Assembly (NCBI RefSeq): GCF_037153985.1
Contig: NZ_JBBAYI010000007.1
Span: 124,001-188,000, forward strand
From: Emticicia sp037153985
Lineage (GTDB): Bacteria > Bacteroidota > Bacteroidia > Cytophagales > Spirosomataceae
Direction: 5' to 3'
Length of the DNA: 64,000 bases
This document shows positions 1 through 9,340 of this stretch, one piece after another (position 1 is the first letter of the stretch; each line of letters starts with the position of its first letter). Under the pieces are notes generated by a model. That model made no database searches. It was not told the origin of the DNA and was given only the letters and a program-made list of their open reading frames with translations. The translations under genes and the position numbers were made by a program.

Positions 1-332
1 TGCCACTGCTCAAGACTTAAATCCTGAAACGGAACCAGATGCCCCACGCCCGCATTGGCTATGAAATAATCGAGCCTGCCCCATGTTTGTAGCACTTGTG
101 CTACTGCTTGTTGTTGTGAGTCAAAATCTCTTACATCTGAAACAATAGCAAGCGCATAGCCGTCTTTAATTTTATTCAGTTCCTGAACGGCCTGTTGGGC
201 TGCTTCTTCTGAACGGCTTGTAATAGCTACCCTGATACCTTCTTTAATTAATACTGTGGCTACACCATAGCCAATTCCTTTTGAACCACCTGTAATCAAG
301 GCGGTTCTGATAATTGTTGTGTTTGCTGACAT
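1..332 (-). CDS. SDR family oxidoreductase (partial, 3' end off window)
   Basis: This is the N-terminal part (about 110 residues) of a short-chain dehydrogenase/reductase that continues past the left edge. It starts MSANTTIIRT. The Rossmann dinucleotide motif TGGSKGIG is at residues 14-21, and the structural NAG motif is at 93-95 in the order expected for the family. The residues after the second beta strand read TSR, which tends to favour NADP(H). The catalytic Tyr-x-x-x-Lys lies outside the window, so activity and substrate cannot be judged. It is probably cytosolic. No operon partner is visible on this side; the next gene is about 150 bp away on the same strand. Confidence 0.85.
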   Translation of the reverse strand, partial: MSANTTIIRTALITGGSKGIGYGVATVLIKEGIRVAITSRSEEAAQQAVQELNKIKDGYALAIVSDVRDFDSQQQAVAQVLQTWGRLDYFIANAGVGHLVPFQDLSLEQW

Positions 333-483
333 ACCGGAGTAATAAATTTTATGAACTGTAATTATTGCCTGAAAATACTACTGAATGAAAGGGTGATTTT
401 GGCCAGATAAGCAACCTTTCATTGAGGAGTTTCTTTTCTTTAACAGCCTGTAAGTGAAGATAGTTTTAAGAATAGCCGAGATT

Positions 484-711
484 TTATCTCTTTCTTTCCC
501 TGAGTGGTTTTAGCAGATACTCTAATCCGTTGAGTTTAATCTCATACATAGTAGCCAACAAAACCCCAATTTTCCCTTCTGGAAAGCCTTGTTTATGAAA
601 CCAAACCAGATAAGGCTCGGGTAAATCACAAATGAGGGTATCTTTATATTTGCCAAAAGGCATTCTGAATGTAACCAGTTCTTTAATTATTGTGGCGTTC
701 GCTTCGTTCAT
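484..711 (-). CDS. DUF3820 family protein
   Basis: A 75 aa protein with the DUF3820 signature: an MPFGKYK segment near residue 18, then a DLPEPYLVWF stretch and a charged C-terminus. The family is small, cytosolic and of uncertain function. Some members are described as putative quorum-sensing-regulated virulence factors, a label I would not transfer here. It has no signal peptide or membrane segment. It stands alone between the SDR gene and the Gfo/Idh/MocA gene, all on the minus strand. Confidence 0.8.
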   Translation of the reverse strand: MNEANATIIKELVTFRMPFGKYKDTLICDLPEPYLVWFHKQGFPEGKIGVLLATMYEIKLNGLEYLLKPLRERKR

Positions 712-814
712 TTTTTATGTTGTAATTAAATAAGCAAATGGTGAAACAATGTAAAACGGCATTATTGGCCGCCTTTTGTTTATTTCACCATTTACATATT
801 TTGGGCGTAAGCTA

Positions 815-2191
815 TCAGGCTTTTTTCTTCAATTTCATCTCGATAGGGTCCCAATAAACAATTTTGTTTTCAAAATAGCTCAGATTACAAGCCAACGCCG
901 GAGCCGCCGCACGGAAACCAAAAACTGGGTCTTCGATAGTTTGCTGGCTGTTAGCACGCATATTATCAAAGAAATTCTTGAAGTGTTTGGCGTGTGCATC
1001 GTCCGTTTTAGGCGTGTCGAATTTCGTTTCCATTACAGGTGGTGCGGTTCTGTCGGCTTCTGCGTATTTTGCATTATATTCTTTCAAAAACTCCTGTTGA
1101 GTAGCTTCTGTGAAAGTCGGGAAACTTTCGCCATTGCCATAACCCGGAGCTTTAGGTAGTTTTCTTTTAGTAAGTGTAAGCCCGCTGGCATTCCATGTAA
1201 TTTCGCCTTCGGTTCCTACAATACGAGTTACATTCTTGATAGCGCCTGCATTAGCAAAGTTTACGCGTAAAACTGCCTGAAACTTCGTATGTTTTTCGGT
1301 AGCAGGGTAGTCGAGTACGGTAACCATTACATCGGGTACGTCGCGGCCATCTTTCCAGAAACTTAATTCTCCTGACGAGAAAATTCTGGTTGGTCCTATG
1401 GCGCCAGTTGCATAGTGCATACCTGTAATAAGATGCACAAATAAATCGCCGGCTACGCCTGTGCCGTAGTCACGGTAGTTTCTCCAACGAAAAAAGCGTG
1501 TTGCGTCAAAAGGGCGTTTAGGGGCATCGCCCAAGAATTTATCCCAATCAATTGTTTGTGGAGAAGCATCTGGCGGAATAGAGTACGTCCAAGCACCCAA
1601 AGCACTAAAGCGGTCGTAGGTGGCTTCAATAAAATTCAGTTCGCCAATTTCGCCTGCTTGTAACAGTCGTTGAGCTTCGGCGTAGGCTGCTCCACTAATA
1701 GGCTGGCTACCTACTTGCATGGTTTTGCCGGTTTTTCTCCACGTTTCAATTACTTCTCTACCTTCTTCAATATGTTGCACCATTGGTTTTTCGCAGTAAA
1801 CGGCTTTTCCGGCTTTCAGGGCAGCAATTGAAATGTGGTCGTGCCAGTGGTCTGGTGTAGCAATAATAACGGCATCAATGTCTTTGCGGGCTAATATCTC
1901 GCGGTAATCGCGTGTAGTGAAAAGGTCTTTATTATATACCTCTTTGCCTCTTGCCAGACGGCCATCGTATAGGTCGGCAGCTGCTACAAACTCAGCTTCG
2001 GGGTTTCTGAGGGCCGCTTTGGTATCGGAGTTTCCCTGAATACCAAGCCCGATAGTTGCGATACGGATTTTGTCGTTCGGACTTACTTTCAGGCTTTTAA
2101 TAATATTGAAAGGTTTAGCAAATGATTCGGTTGCCATCAGAACCGAGGCTGCACCCATGCCTTTGATAAACTTCCTGCGTGAAGGAGTCAT
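815..2191 (-). CDS. Gfo/Idh/MocA family oxidoreductase, Tat-exported
   Basis: A 458 aa NAD(P)-dependent sugar-type oxidoreductase. The N-terminus carries a twin-arginine signal (SRRKFIKGMGAASVLMA), so it is probably exported folded with its cofactor. The Rossmann motif GLGIQGN follows at about residue 48, and the family's EKP motif (YCEKPM) is at about residue 135. A C-terminal alpha/beta domain follows. Exported Bacteroidota members act on glycosides, including 3-keto-sugar chemistry. The DUF1080 genes near 28.5 and 33.4 kb belong to the same kind of metabolism but are 26 kb away, so a link is only an inference. The substrate is unknown. Confidence 0.9.
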   Translation of the reverse strand: MTPSRRKFIKGMGAASVLMATESFAKPFNIIKSLKVSPNDKIRIATIGLGIQGNSDTKAALRNPEAEFVAAADLYDGRLARGKEVYNKDLFTTRDYREILARKDIDAVIIATPDHWHDHISIAALKAGKAVYCEKPMVQHIEEGREVIETWRKTGKTMQVGSQPISGAAYAEAQRLLQAGEIGELNFIEATYDRFSALGAWTYSIPPDASPQTIDWDKFLGDAPKRPFDATRFFRWRNYRDYGTGVAGDLFVHLITGMHYATGAIGPTRIFSSGELSFWKDGRDVPDVMVTVLDYPATEKHTKFQAVLRVNFANAGAIKNVTRIVGTEGEITWNASGLTLTKRKLPKAPGYGNGESFPTFTEATQQEFLKEYNAKYAEADRTAPPVMETKFDTPKTDDAHAKHFKNFFDNMRANSQQTIEDPVFGFRAAAPALACNLSYFENKIVYWDPIEMKLKKKA

Positions 2192-2362
2192 AATAGATGA
2201 TGTTGGGGTTAAATACGTGAAGCTATAAATTTAGTTGTATCTGTGTTTCGATGCAAGTAAATAGGGTTGCGATAGCAACCAAAACCGAAAAAATATGTAT
2301 TGTGTAAAAACAATCATGAGTATTTGGAGTAAAAGCAACTGATGAGAATTTAGTTTCAGGTA

Positions 2363-2746
2363 CTAAAGTACAAGTTGCGTGTAAAGACGCATAAGGGTCT
2401 GGTAGGGGTCAGTACAAAAACCAGGGTGTATACGTGAAGTTTGAATGATAGTACTGCGCGTTGCTGTGAGCCACCTAAAGCGCGAAGCAATAGGTAAACC
2501 TCCGATGGGGCCACCGTTTTTGCCACCTTTGCAGATGCGCTCGAGTGTATGTAAATACTGTTCCAGTTGTGTTACTTCCAGATTGCACGAAAAGGCTTTC
2601 AGGCGGGTAGGGTCCAGACAATATTTTACATCCAGAAATCCTTTTTGTGGGCAATAAAGAATAACACCCACATTCAGGAATTCTTCGCGTTCAACTCTCG
2701 GAACAATCCGAATAACGGCATACTCATATAAGTAGTTTTCTTGCAT
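2363..2746 (-). CDS. DUF3037 domain protein
   Basis: A 127 aa protein that matches DUF3037 in its opening (YEYAVIRIVPRVEREEFLNVGVILYC is the diagnostic region, residues 8-33). The function is unknown. Its start overlaps the end of the upstream HipA-like gene by 23 bp, so the two are translationally coupled. This HipA-like/DUF3037 pairing recurs in many genomes. It has no signal peptide or membrane segment. Confidence 0.8.
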   Translation of the reverse strand: MQENYLYEYAVIRIVPRVEREEFLNVGVILYCPQKGFLDVKYCLDPTRLKAFSCNLEVTQLEQYLHTLERICKGGKNGGPIGGLPIASRFRWLTATRSTIIQTSRIHPGFCTDPYQTLMRLYTQLVL

Positions 2747-3521
2747 TCTGTGCTTCTTTTACAAAAATGTCTGAGTTTTGAACTCTTGTTGTTAAAAATT
2801 GTGCATATACTTCTCTTCGTTCCTCGGCCGACTCCGTTAGCGAAGGGTCTTGTAGCCATTCATCGGGTACTAGCCCTACTATTGAACCGATTAACTCCGG
2901 TGTTAGTAGTTGGCTAAAGGTTTCGTTCACGGCTTCAAGCTCGGTTGCATAAGGTAGCAATACGTGTTCTTTTACCTGTACAAATGGTCTTTGTGCCTGC
3001 TCTTTCCAGTTATCCCACGAATGATGGAAATACAAAGAAGCTCCGTGGTCGATGAGCCATAGTTCTTTGTGCCACATAAGCATATTAGTGTTGCGTGCTG
3101 TGCGGTCTACATTGGTCAAGAGGCAGTCGAGCCAAACAATCTGCGAAGCCAGCAAAGGGTTTACAACGTTCAGCACGGGGTCAAATGTAATAGCGCCTGA
3201 CAAATAATGTACGGCCAGATTCAACCCTACACTTGCCTGTAACAAATCCTGAATTTCTTCGTCGGGTTCGGTTCTGCCAAAAGCGGCATCAAGATTCGCA
3301 AATACAATTTCTGGTATGCGTAAACCTAGTTTTCGGGCTATTTCTCCACCTATTAATTCGGCTATCAGGGCTTTTACTCCCTGCCCAGCTCCACGGAATT
3401 TCAGCACATACAAGAAATCGTCGTCGGCTTCAACTATGGCCGGCAACGACCCGCCTTCCCGCAGGGGAGTAACGTAGCGGCTTATATTTACGGTTCTTAG
3501 TTGAGCTTGTTGCTGATTCAT
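2724..3521 (-). CDS. HipA-like kinase family protein
   Basis: A 265 aa protein related to HipA-type Ser/Thr kinases. The likely catalytic segment VDRTARNTNML is near residue 158, and a DFG-like IDHGAS is about 15 residues later. It is much shorter than HipA (about 440 aa) and lacks the HipA N-terminal subdomain. I chose the start at 3521 (MNQQQAQL). An in-frame extension to 3635 exists, but it reads as low-complexity, non-homologous sequence. It is followed by, and overlaps, the DUF3037 gene. No HipB-like DNA-binding antitoxin is present, so it should not be called a classical toxin. Confidence 0.75.
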   Translation of the reverse strand: MNQQQAQLRTVNISRYVTPLREGGSLPAIVEADDDFLYVLKFRGAGQGVKALIAELIGGEIARKLGLRIPEIVFANLDAAFGRTEPDEEIQDLLQASVGLNLAVHYLSGAITFDPVLNVVNPLLASQIVWLDCLLTNVDRTARNTNMLMWHKELWLIDHGASLYFHHSWDNWKEQAQRPFVQVKEHVLLPYATELEAVNETFSQLLTPELIGSIVGLVPDEWLQDPSLTESAEERREVYAQFLTTRVQNSDIFVKEAQNARKLLI

Positions 3522-3703
3522 GTTTTTTCTGTTTGAAGTGAACACCCTCCGAAACCATCGGGGTATCGTGCGGCAAAAATAAGCAAAATACTGATTGTGT
3601 TTCGCGTTAAATGTATTTTCGTGGCTTGGATACAAAAGAAAAACCGACAGAGATAACCCCGCCGGTATTCATTGTTTACGTAAACCCACTTTTTACAGCA
3701 ATA

Positions 3704-6100
3704 TTATTTTCCGCCGCCTATCCGGCCTTTTTCGGTTTCGTTTCCGAGGGCCTTGTATCGGGCCTGTTTAACTGTTCTTTTCCCAAAGCCATACGAAAAC
3801 GATACTTTAAAACGCTGTGTATCATTATATCCGCGGCTTGTGAGGTCAATTACACCATAAGAAACATAGAGGCGGTTAATTTGTGAGCGGAAGATGTCTT
3901 CGGCTGAAATTCTGATATTACCATATTTGAAAATGTCTCGGGTTACACTGGCCGATACCCAGTAAATTGAGCGCATTCGCCAGATGGTCCAGCGGTTAGG
4001 TGAATTATAACTGAGCGATAGCTCACCTCTCCACGATTTCGGAAGCGTAAAGATGTTTGTGCTACTAACCATTGCACCAAGCCCGTTAAATTTCAGGTCA
4101 GATACATCGGCAATAGGGCTTTTGGTGTAAGTACCTGATACCGACAGGTTTGAGTTGGTTTGCCACCATTTAGTAAGGTTATGTGACCAGTTCAGACCGA
4201 TGTAAGCGTCATGAACGTTTTTCAGGTTACCCGTAAATTGCGTGTAAATTTTGGTTTCAGCATCGCCTCTTAGCAGGTCGGTGATATAATCTTGTGTATA
4301 TGTATAATTAGCAAAAAGTGTAATGCTACCTTTATTAAAATAAGTGTCAAACGAATGCGAAAACTGCGGTTTGAGGCCCGGATTACCTTCCATAATTGAG
4401 TAAGGGTCAACAATCATACGGTAAGGAACCAGACTGTTCAGCCCGGGGCGAGATACTTTCCGGCTGAAAGATATCCCCAAGCCTGCTCCGTTTTTTAGTT
4501 CTTTACTTAGGTTTAGGCTAGGAAAAAGACCGAAATAGTCTCGTTTGATATTGGTGTTGGTTAATTCCTGACTGGTTTTCTCGGCACGTAGCCCTAACTG
4601 CATATTCCAGCTTTTCATGATTTTACCCCCATAGTTAACATAAGCAGCATAGGTGTTTTCGCGGTAAAAGCCTGAGTTGCTAAACTGTGGGTCTAGCTGG
4701 TAATTACCATTAAAGAGGTCTTCCTGACGCAGAACATTGTCATTGCCAATGTAAAAATATTTAGCACCTAAATCCCAGCGGGCTTTTGAAGTCGGAATGG
4801 CGTAGTCAATCTGAGCAATAAAGTTTTTCTGATTGCTCGGATTCAATATTCTGATGGTTCTTGGCGGGCCTGATGGCTCGTTGTTAAGCCCGAAACGATA
4901 ATAAACAATATCTTGTCGGGAATCTTTGCTATAAAGCGTTTGGGTAACATTAATGTTTAGTTCTTTGCCTGTACTATCTAGCTTACCTGTATAACTCAGG
5001 TTAATATCATAGGTTTCATTCGTGTTTCTGCCCAGATTTCGCGTGTTTAAAAGAGAATCCAGCGTATTGCTGTTTATTCTCTTAAAAGGCGTTTGGGTGT
5101 CGGTTTCGTTGTTTACTCTATTCAGGCTACTATTTAGCCTTAACCCAAAAGTATGATTCTTGTTAGGGCTAAAATCGGCACCCGTAAACAATGAAAGATA
5201 CTTGTAGGAGTCGACCGATGTAAAATAGTTGCCTATGGTAGTTTCAGGAAAGAAACGGTCTATTTTCTGGTCAACGTAGTAGTCGGCCACGCCACCGCTG
5301 GCATTTCCGAAAATATTCCATTTTGCTGTGCGGTAGTTTAACGATAGGTCGGGCGTAAAGCGGCCGTACTGGCCTTGTGAATGTGCCACCGAGAAACGCC
5401 CGTTCAACCCAAGTTCAAGGCTTTTTCTGGTAACAATATTAATAACAGCCCCAAAACTGGCATCATATTTTGCCGGAGGGTTAGTAATTACCTCTACTCT
5501 CAGGATTTCTTCGGCAGAATAATTTTTAAGAAAGTTATCCAGCGAAGCCGCCCCTGTTTGTTTGCCATCGACCAGAATCAGCACACTACTTTTGTTGGCT
5601 ACTTTAATGCTGCCATCGCCTCGTACTTGTACCATTGGCGTGTATTTTAGCAAATCGTTAACTTTGTTTCCTTTGGCAATGACACTATTCTCAACGTTCA
5701 GAATCATTCTGTCGGCTTTCTGTTCAATCAGTTTTCGTTGCGTTTTCACAGTAACTTCATCCAGTACCTTGCTATCTTCCACCAATTGAATAAGCGGGAG
5801 TTCCAGAGAGGGCTGGGCTGCATTCAGCGTAAGAACGGCCGAGTTATATTTCTGAAAACCAATGTAGGATACAGAAACAAAATAACTGCCGGTATCAATG
5901 CTGGCAATTTCAAATTCACCATTCTCATTAGCAAGAGCACCTTTTACAACAGAAGAGTCTTTCGACAAATGCAAAGAGACTGTCGAAAACGAGGCGGCTT
6001 GTGTGTTTTTTTCCACAACCTTTCCCTTAATGCTAAACTGAGCCATCAATGTATCTGTAAGAAACATGAATATGGCAACGGATACAACTAGCTTATTCAT
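3704..6100 (-). CDS. outer membrane beta-barrel (TonB-dependent receptor-like) protein
   Basis: A protein of about 798 aa starting MNKLVVSVAIFMFLTD, with a signal peptide ending near ALA/MAQ. Next comes a carboxypeptidase-regulatory-like beta-sandwich (SIKGKVVEKN to about residue 100). A plug-like domain follows, with VLILVDGK and the EVITNPPAKYDASFGAVINI segment typical of TonB plugs. A long beta-barrel of the OMP_b-brl_3 type fills the rest. It sits in the outer membrane; its role is uptake or surface function of unknown specificity. The longer in-frame start at 6154 lacks a signal peptide and is not preferred. No SusD partner lies next to it. Confidence 0.88.
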   Translation of the reverse strand: MNKLVVSVAIFMFLTDTLMAQFSIKGKVVEKNTQAASFSTVSLHLSKDSSVVKGALANENGEFEIASIDTGSYFVSVSYIGFQKYNSAVLTLNAAQPSLELPLIQLVEDSKVLDEVTVKTQRKLIEQKADRMILNVENSVIAKGNKVNDLLKYTPMVQVRGDGSIKVANKSSVLILVDGKQTGAASLDNFLKNYSAEEILRVEVITNPPAKYDASFGAVINIVTRKSLELGLNGRFSVAHSQGQYGRFTPDLSLNYRTAKWNIFGNASGGVADYYVDQKIDRFFPETTIGNYFTSVDSYKYLSLFTGADFSPNKNHTFGLRLNSSLNRVNNETDTQTPFKRINSNTLDSLLNTRNLGRNTNETYDINLSYTGKLDSTGKELNINVTQTLYSKDSRQDIVYYRFGLNNEPSGPPRTIRILNPSNQKNFIAQIDYAIPTSKARWDLGAKYFYIGNDNVLRQEDLFNGNYQLDPQFSNSGFYRENTYAAYVNYGGKIMKSWNMQLGLRAEKTSQELTNTNIKRDYFGLFPSLNLSKELKNGAGLGISFSRKVSRPGLNSLVPYRMIVDPYSIMEGNPGLKPQFSHSFDTYFNKGSITLFANYTYTQDYITDLLRGDAETKIYTQFTGNLKNVHDAYIGLNWSHNLTKWWQTNSNLSVSGTYTKSPIADVSDLKFNGLGAMVSSTNIFTLPKSWRGELSLSYNSPNRWTIWRMRSIYWVSASVTRDIFKYGNIRISAEDIFRSQINRLYVSYGVIDLTSRGYNDTQRFKVSFSYGFGKRTVKQARYKALGNETEKGRIGGGK

Positions 6101-6217
6101 AGTACACATGATTTGTTTTGATGAATCGAAATAATAAAGGGAGCGATAAAACACGAAAAATATTAGACTAAGCCTCTGATAATTTCGGCAGAAAACATTT
6201 GGCGTTCTATTGGAGAT

Positions 6218-7120
6218 TTAAGCAATATTGAGCTTGTAGCATAGTTGTTCAATCCCTTTCAGCCTTTCTTTGGGGTTCAGAATGGTATTGAAAAACATAA
6301 AATCATCAACCTGAAAGAAATCCTGATATTTCAGAATAAAGTCATGATATTTGCTGACACTGCCGTAAGGAACTTTGTCTTCATCGTTTTGTTGAATAGT
6401 GATTTCTTTAGCCTTTTTAGCTGACGGATGACAAACCCCTACTACCACGGCCCTGATTTTAGGCATACGTTGGTGTACGTCATAGTATTTCTGCCGGAAG
6501 GTATCGAGCGTTTCTTTATCGGCCGGATTAAAATAGTAATTAGTCCAGATACACAGATTAGTGCCTAACTTTATTGCACGATTCATACTGCTTTCTGAAT
6601 TGCCGAGGGTCCATAGTTCAGGAATTTTTCCTTTAAACGGTGGTAAAATAATACCGTCTGAATGATAATATTCATCTTCGTCTTTCAGCAACGAAACGGT
6701 GTAGGTTACTTTGGCATCAAATTCTTTGATAGCTACTTCGTTGGGCTTGCCTGTGGCCTGCATTGATACCCCATTATAGGGCATACCATTGGCAAAACCC
6801 AATTCGATTCGGCCAGTATATATATTATTGTAAAACTTAAACGACGAAGCAATATGGTAGGGGTTATGAATACACATAAGTGTTCCGGCTGTTCCGATAC
6901 TCATTTTTCTGGTGTGTGAGGCCAGAATCGGAACAAGGTTAGCGGGGTTATTCCATGTGAGCGACCGCTTGGGCATGTGATGCTCGCCCAGCCAGAATTT
7001 ATCAAACCCCATTTCTTCACCCACCACGCAGTAATTAATAACATCTTCTAGCTTCAAGAGGCTGTTCAGGTTATCAGACCGATACCCGAAATCTATTAAA
7101 CCAATACGAATGGGTTTCAT
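6218..7120 (-). CDS. LLM class flavin-dependent oxidoreductase (RiPP tailoring candidate 1)
   Basis: A 300 aa luciferase-like flavin protein. The opening (IGLIDFG, NSLLKLEDV, GFDKFWLGEHH) and the block NLVPILASHTRKMSIGTAG are typical of the bacterial-luciferase TIM-barrel family. It is clearly a paralogue of the next gene, and both lie in a four-gene minus-strand operon with two LanC-like proteins. In lanthipeptide clusters, related proteins (the LanJC group) reduce dehydroalanine to D-alanine, while other members hydroxylate or decarboxylate peptides. The reaction here is therefore inferred: reduction or oxygenation of the modified peptide. The reductant would probably be FMN/NAD(P)H, because F420 is not expected in Bacteroidota. 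Confidence 0.85.
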   Translation of the reverse strand: MKPIRIGLIDFGYRSDNLNSLLKLEDVINYCVVGEEMGFDKFWLGEHHMPKRSLTWNNPANLVPILASHTRKMSIGTAGTLMCIHNPYHIASSFKFYNNIYTGRIELGFANGMPYNGVSMQATGKPNEVAIKEFDAKVTYTVSLLKDEDEYYHSDGIILPPFKGKIPELWTLGNSESSMNRAIKLGTNLCIWTNYYFNPADKETLDTFRQKYYDVHQRMPKIRAVVVGVCHPSAKKAKEITIQQNDEDKVPYGSVSKYHDFILKYQDFFQVDDFMFFNTILNPKERLKGIEQLCYKLNIA

Positions 7121-7147
7121 GGTTTCAGAATTTTAAAAATGAGAGAA

Positions 7148-8065
7148 TTAAAGGTTAAATTCTTTGCTTATCAGGCGCATCGACAAGGCACGCTCTTGTG
7201 TATTTACCGAGTAGTTATATAAAATAAACTCGTCTACACCGTAGCTTTCGCGTAGTTCAAATATCTTTTCTTTGAAATAACTAGGGCAGCCAACTATATT
7301 CAGGTAGTCGCCGGCAGCCTTGTAATTTTCGGCCATTTGTTGCGCCTTTTTCATGGTTTTATGGCAAATAATACCTACCACCAGATTCACCTTCGGGTAA
7401 ACACCATGCTTTTGGCGGTAGTCTTCTTTTAGTTTTTGTAGTTTTTCTTTGGCGAAATCTTTTTCTGACATTTCGTGGCAGATAGAACGAGACAAATTTA
7501 ACTGGAGGTTTATTACCCGCTCGGCGGTGCGGTAGGCCGATGTGGAGAGTGTCCAGACCTCGGGGGCATAACCTTTATAGGGTGGTACTACTACTCCCTT
7601 GCCTTCTTCGTAGAGGTCGTCATCGTCGCGCAGGTAATGAATTAGTTTTGAGAACTTATCTTCAAAACTTTCTTTCATATCGGCTTTGTCATACTCCATG
7701 GCATAACTTACCGCCCTGCTGCTAGGCGAGCCATTGGCAATGCCGAGGTCGATGCGTCGTTGAAAAACGTTGTTCAGCATCTTGAAAAACGTAGCCACAT
7801 GATACGGCGAATACATACCTAACAAAACACCTGCAACGCCTATCTTTATACGATTGGTTGACGAAGCCAGAATGGGAACTACTGCCTGTGGATTTGACCA
7901 CGCCAGACTTTTCTGCGAAAAATGGTGTTCGCTTATCCAATACCTTGAATAACCCAGATGTTCGGCATCAATAGCCGACTTCACTACGTCATCTAGTTTC
8001 ATCAGGCTGTTTAGCCCTTGCTGGCGCATCCCAAAGTCTAATATTCCGAATGATAATTTTTCCAT
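7148..8065 (-). CDS. LLM class flavin-dependent oxidoreductase (RiPP tailoring candidate 2)
   Basis: A 305 aa luciferase-like flavin oxidoreductase, paralogous to the gene 27 bp downstream. It shares DFGMRQQGLNSLMKLDDV, the YWISEHH motif near residue 43 and VVPILASSTNRIKIGVAG. Luciferase-type enzymes often work as alpha/beta heterodimers, so the two tandem copies may form one enzyme; alternatively they act on different residues. The gap to the upstream LanC gene is 33 bp, which indicates co-transcription with the cyclases. There is no signal peptide, so it works in the cytosol before export. Confidence 0.85.
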   Translation of the reverse strand: MEKLSFGILDFGMRQQGLNSLMKLDDVVKSAIDAEHLGYSRYWISEHHFSQKSLAWSNPQAVVPILASSTNRIKIGVAGVLLGMYSPYHVATFFKMLNNVFQRRIDLGIANGSPSSRAVSYAMEYDKADMKESFEDKFSKLIHYLRDDDDLYEEGKGVVVPPYKGYAPEVWTLSTSAYRTAERVINLQLNLSRSICHEMSEKDFAKEKLQKLKEDYRQKHGVYPKVNLVVGIICHKTMKKAQQMAENYKAAGDYLNIVGCPSYFKEKIFELRESYGVDEFILYNYSVNTQERALSMRLISKEFNL

Positions 8066-8098
8066 AGTAGTTTACGGTTAATGGTTTACAGCAATGTG

Positions 8099-9328
8099 TC
8101 AGGCTAACAGCCAGACTTTCTCCCAATAAGGTTCGTCGTCTGTCAGAGACTCCATCAAAACCAGACTTGACCCCACAAAACCTTCCAGAAAATAGCCTGA
8201 TATTTCAGTAAAGAGCGATTGCTCCACTTCTTCATCAAACAAGCTGAAAGCAAGGTTAAGCCAATAATGATAGGCTTCCATGTAGAACTGTTGTCCTGAA
8301 ATTCTGGCCAGATATTTATAATAATACGCAATGCCTGTGGCCCCGTGACAAAACAATGAGCCATGGCAGTGTGCTTGCTTAATATCGCGCACGGGTAAGG
8401 TTGATACGCCGATTTCATCGGCTAGTAGTTTAAAATAAGGCTGATTTAAGGCAATACCCGCTTTGTAGAGTAAGTGCATGATGTTCATGTCGCCATAGCA
8501 CCACCTTAAACCACCGCTATAATTTTTGAGGTTATCAGGGCTATATTGGTGTTGATTCAGAATAATTGAGTTTGGGAAATTGTAATATTCGCCTGTTTCA
8601 AAATGCTCGGTATTTCTGAAACTCAGCATAAAAGTTATTCCTTTATTGATGAGTTGCTCGGCTTTTTGTGGAGAAATGCCCGCTTCGTAAAAATTAATGA
8701 GCATGAGTAATGTTGAGACCATGCCATGCGATAAGCCAAGATTCACCTCCGACTCCCGACTTAAATCTTTCATATAAATATTCGGGAAATATATTCCTTC
8801 GCCCCACGGAACGGCAATTTCTTCTAGTGCTTCAACAAAGGTTTCCAGATAAGCTTTTATTGCAGGATTTTTATCAATCCGGTAATACAGGTAATGAAAA
8901 GCTCCGCCACCTCCATGTAGGTAGTCGATATTGCCCTTCCGAATTTTTGTAATAGCATTTTCAAAGACATACTTGTCAATATTGTACAGGAAATCTTGCA
9001 GGTCATCTTCAATAAAACCTTCATTTACCAGAATTTCAATGGTTAACCCCAAGCCAGCTAATCCATTCGAGAGCGACGAGTTAAATAACTGGTTATTTTT
9101 TTTATGGATAACAATATCCAGAATTGTGCTTAAAAGATTACCTCCCTTTGCCAGAAACTCTTCTCTTTTTTCTGGAATACTTCTGGACGCATAGAAATAG
9201 TAAAGAATCTTCCCGATTTCGCCGCGGGTCAGGTTCAGATACTCTGTCGGGTTATTTTCAATATAAGCCGATAACGCTAGTATTGTATCGACTGTCTTGT
9301 TTGCTGTTTGTACTTCATGGAGTATCAT
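8099..9328 (-). CDS. LanC-like lanthionine cyclase (zinc ligands intact)
   Basis: A 409 aa lanthipeptide synthetase C-like protein, the usual length for LanC. The active-site landmarks are all present: H201 in GLSHG, zinc ligand C277 in RWCYGD, and zinc ligands C327-H328 in LFCHGATG. Repeated GLxGxG-type helix caps of the alpha/alpha toroid are also visible (SNGLAGLG near 88, LEGFVG near 381). It should add Cys thiols onto dehydrated Ser/Thr made by the LanB across the divergent promoter region. It lies 12 bp downstream of the second, degenerate LanC and is probably co-transcribed with it. Confidence 0.9.
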   Translation of the reverse strand: MILHEVQTANKTVDTILALSAYIENNPTEYLNLTRGEIGKILYYFYASRSIPEKREEFLAKGGNLLSTILDIVIHKKNNQLFNSSLSNGLAGLGLTIEILVNEGFIEDDLQDFLYNIDKYVFENAITKIRKGNIDYLHGGGGAFHYLYYRIDKNPAIKAYLETFVEALEEIAVPWGEGIYFPNIYMKDLSRESEVNLGLSHGMVSTLLMLINFYEAGISPQKAEQLINKGITFMLSFRNTEHFETGEYYNFPNSIILNQHQYSPDNLKNYSGGLRWCYGDMNIMHLLYKAGIALNQPYFKLLADEIGVSTLPVRDIKQAHCHGSLFCHGATGIAYYYKYLARISGQQFYMEAYHYWLNLAFSLFDEEVEQSLFTEISGYFLEGFVGSSLVLMESLTDDEPYWEKVWLLA

Positions 9329-9340
9329 AGCCTAGTTGGT

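Noticed and set aside
776..1159. 127-codon plus-strand frame over the Gfo/Idh/MocA gene
   Set aside because: It lies entirely antisense to a well-supported coding sequence and has no recognisable features.
2724..3521. HipA-like gene as a toxin of a toxin-antitoxin pair
   Set aside because: No HipB-type helix-turn-helix protein is adjacent, and the DUF3037 partner is not a known antitoxin.
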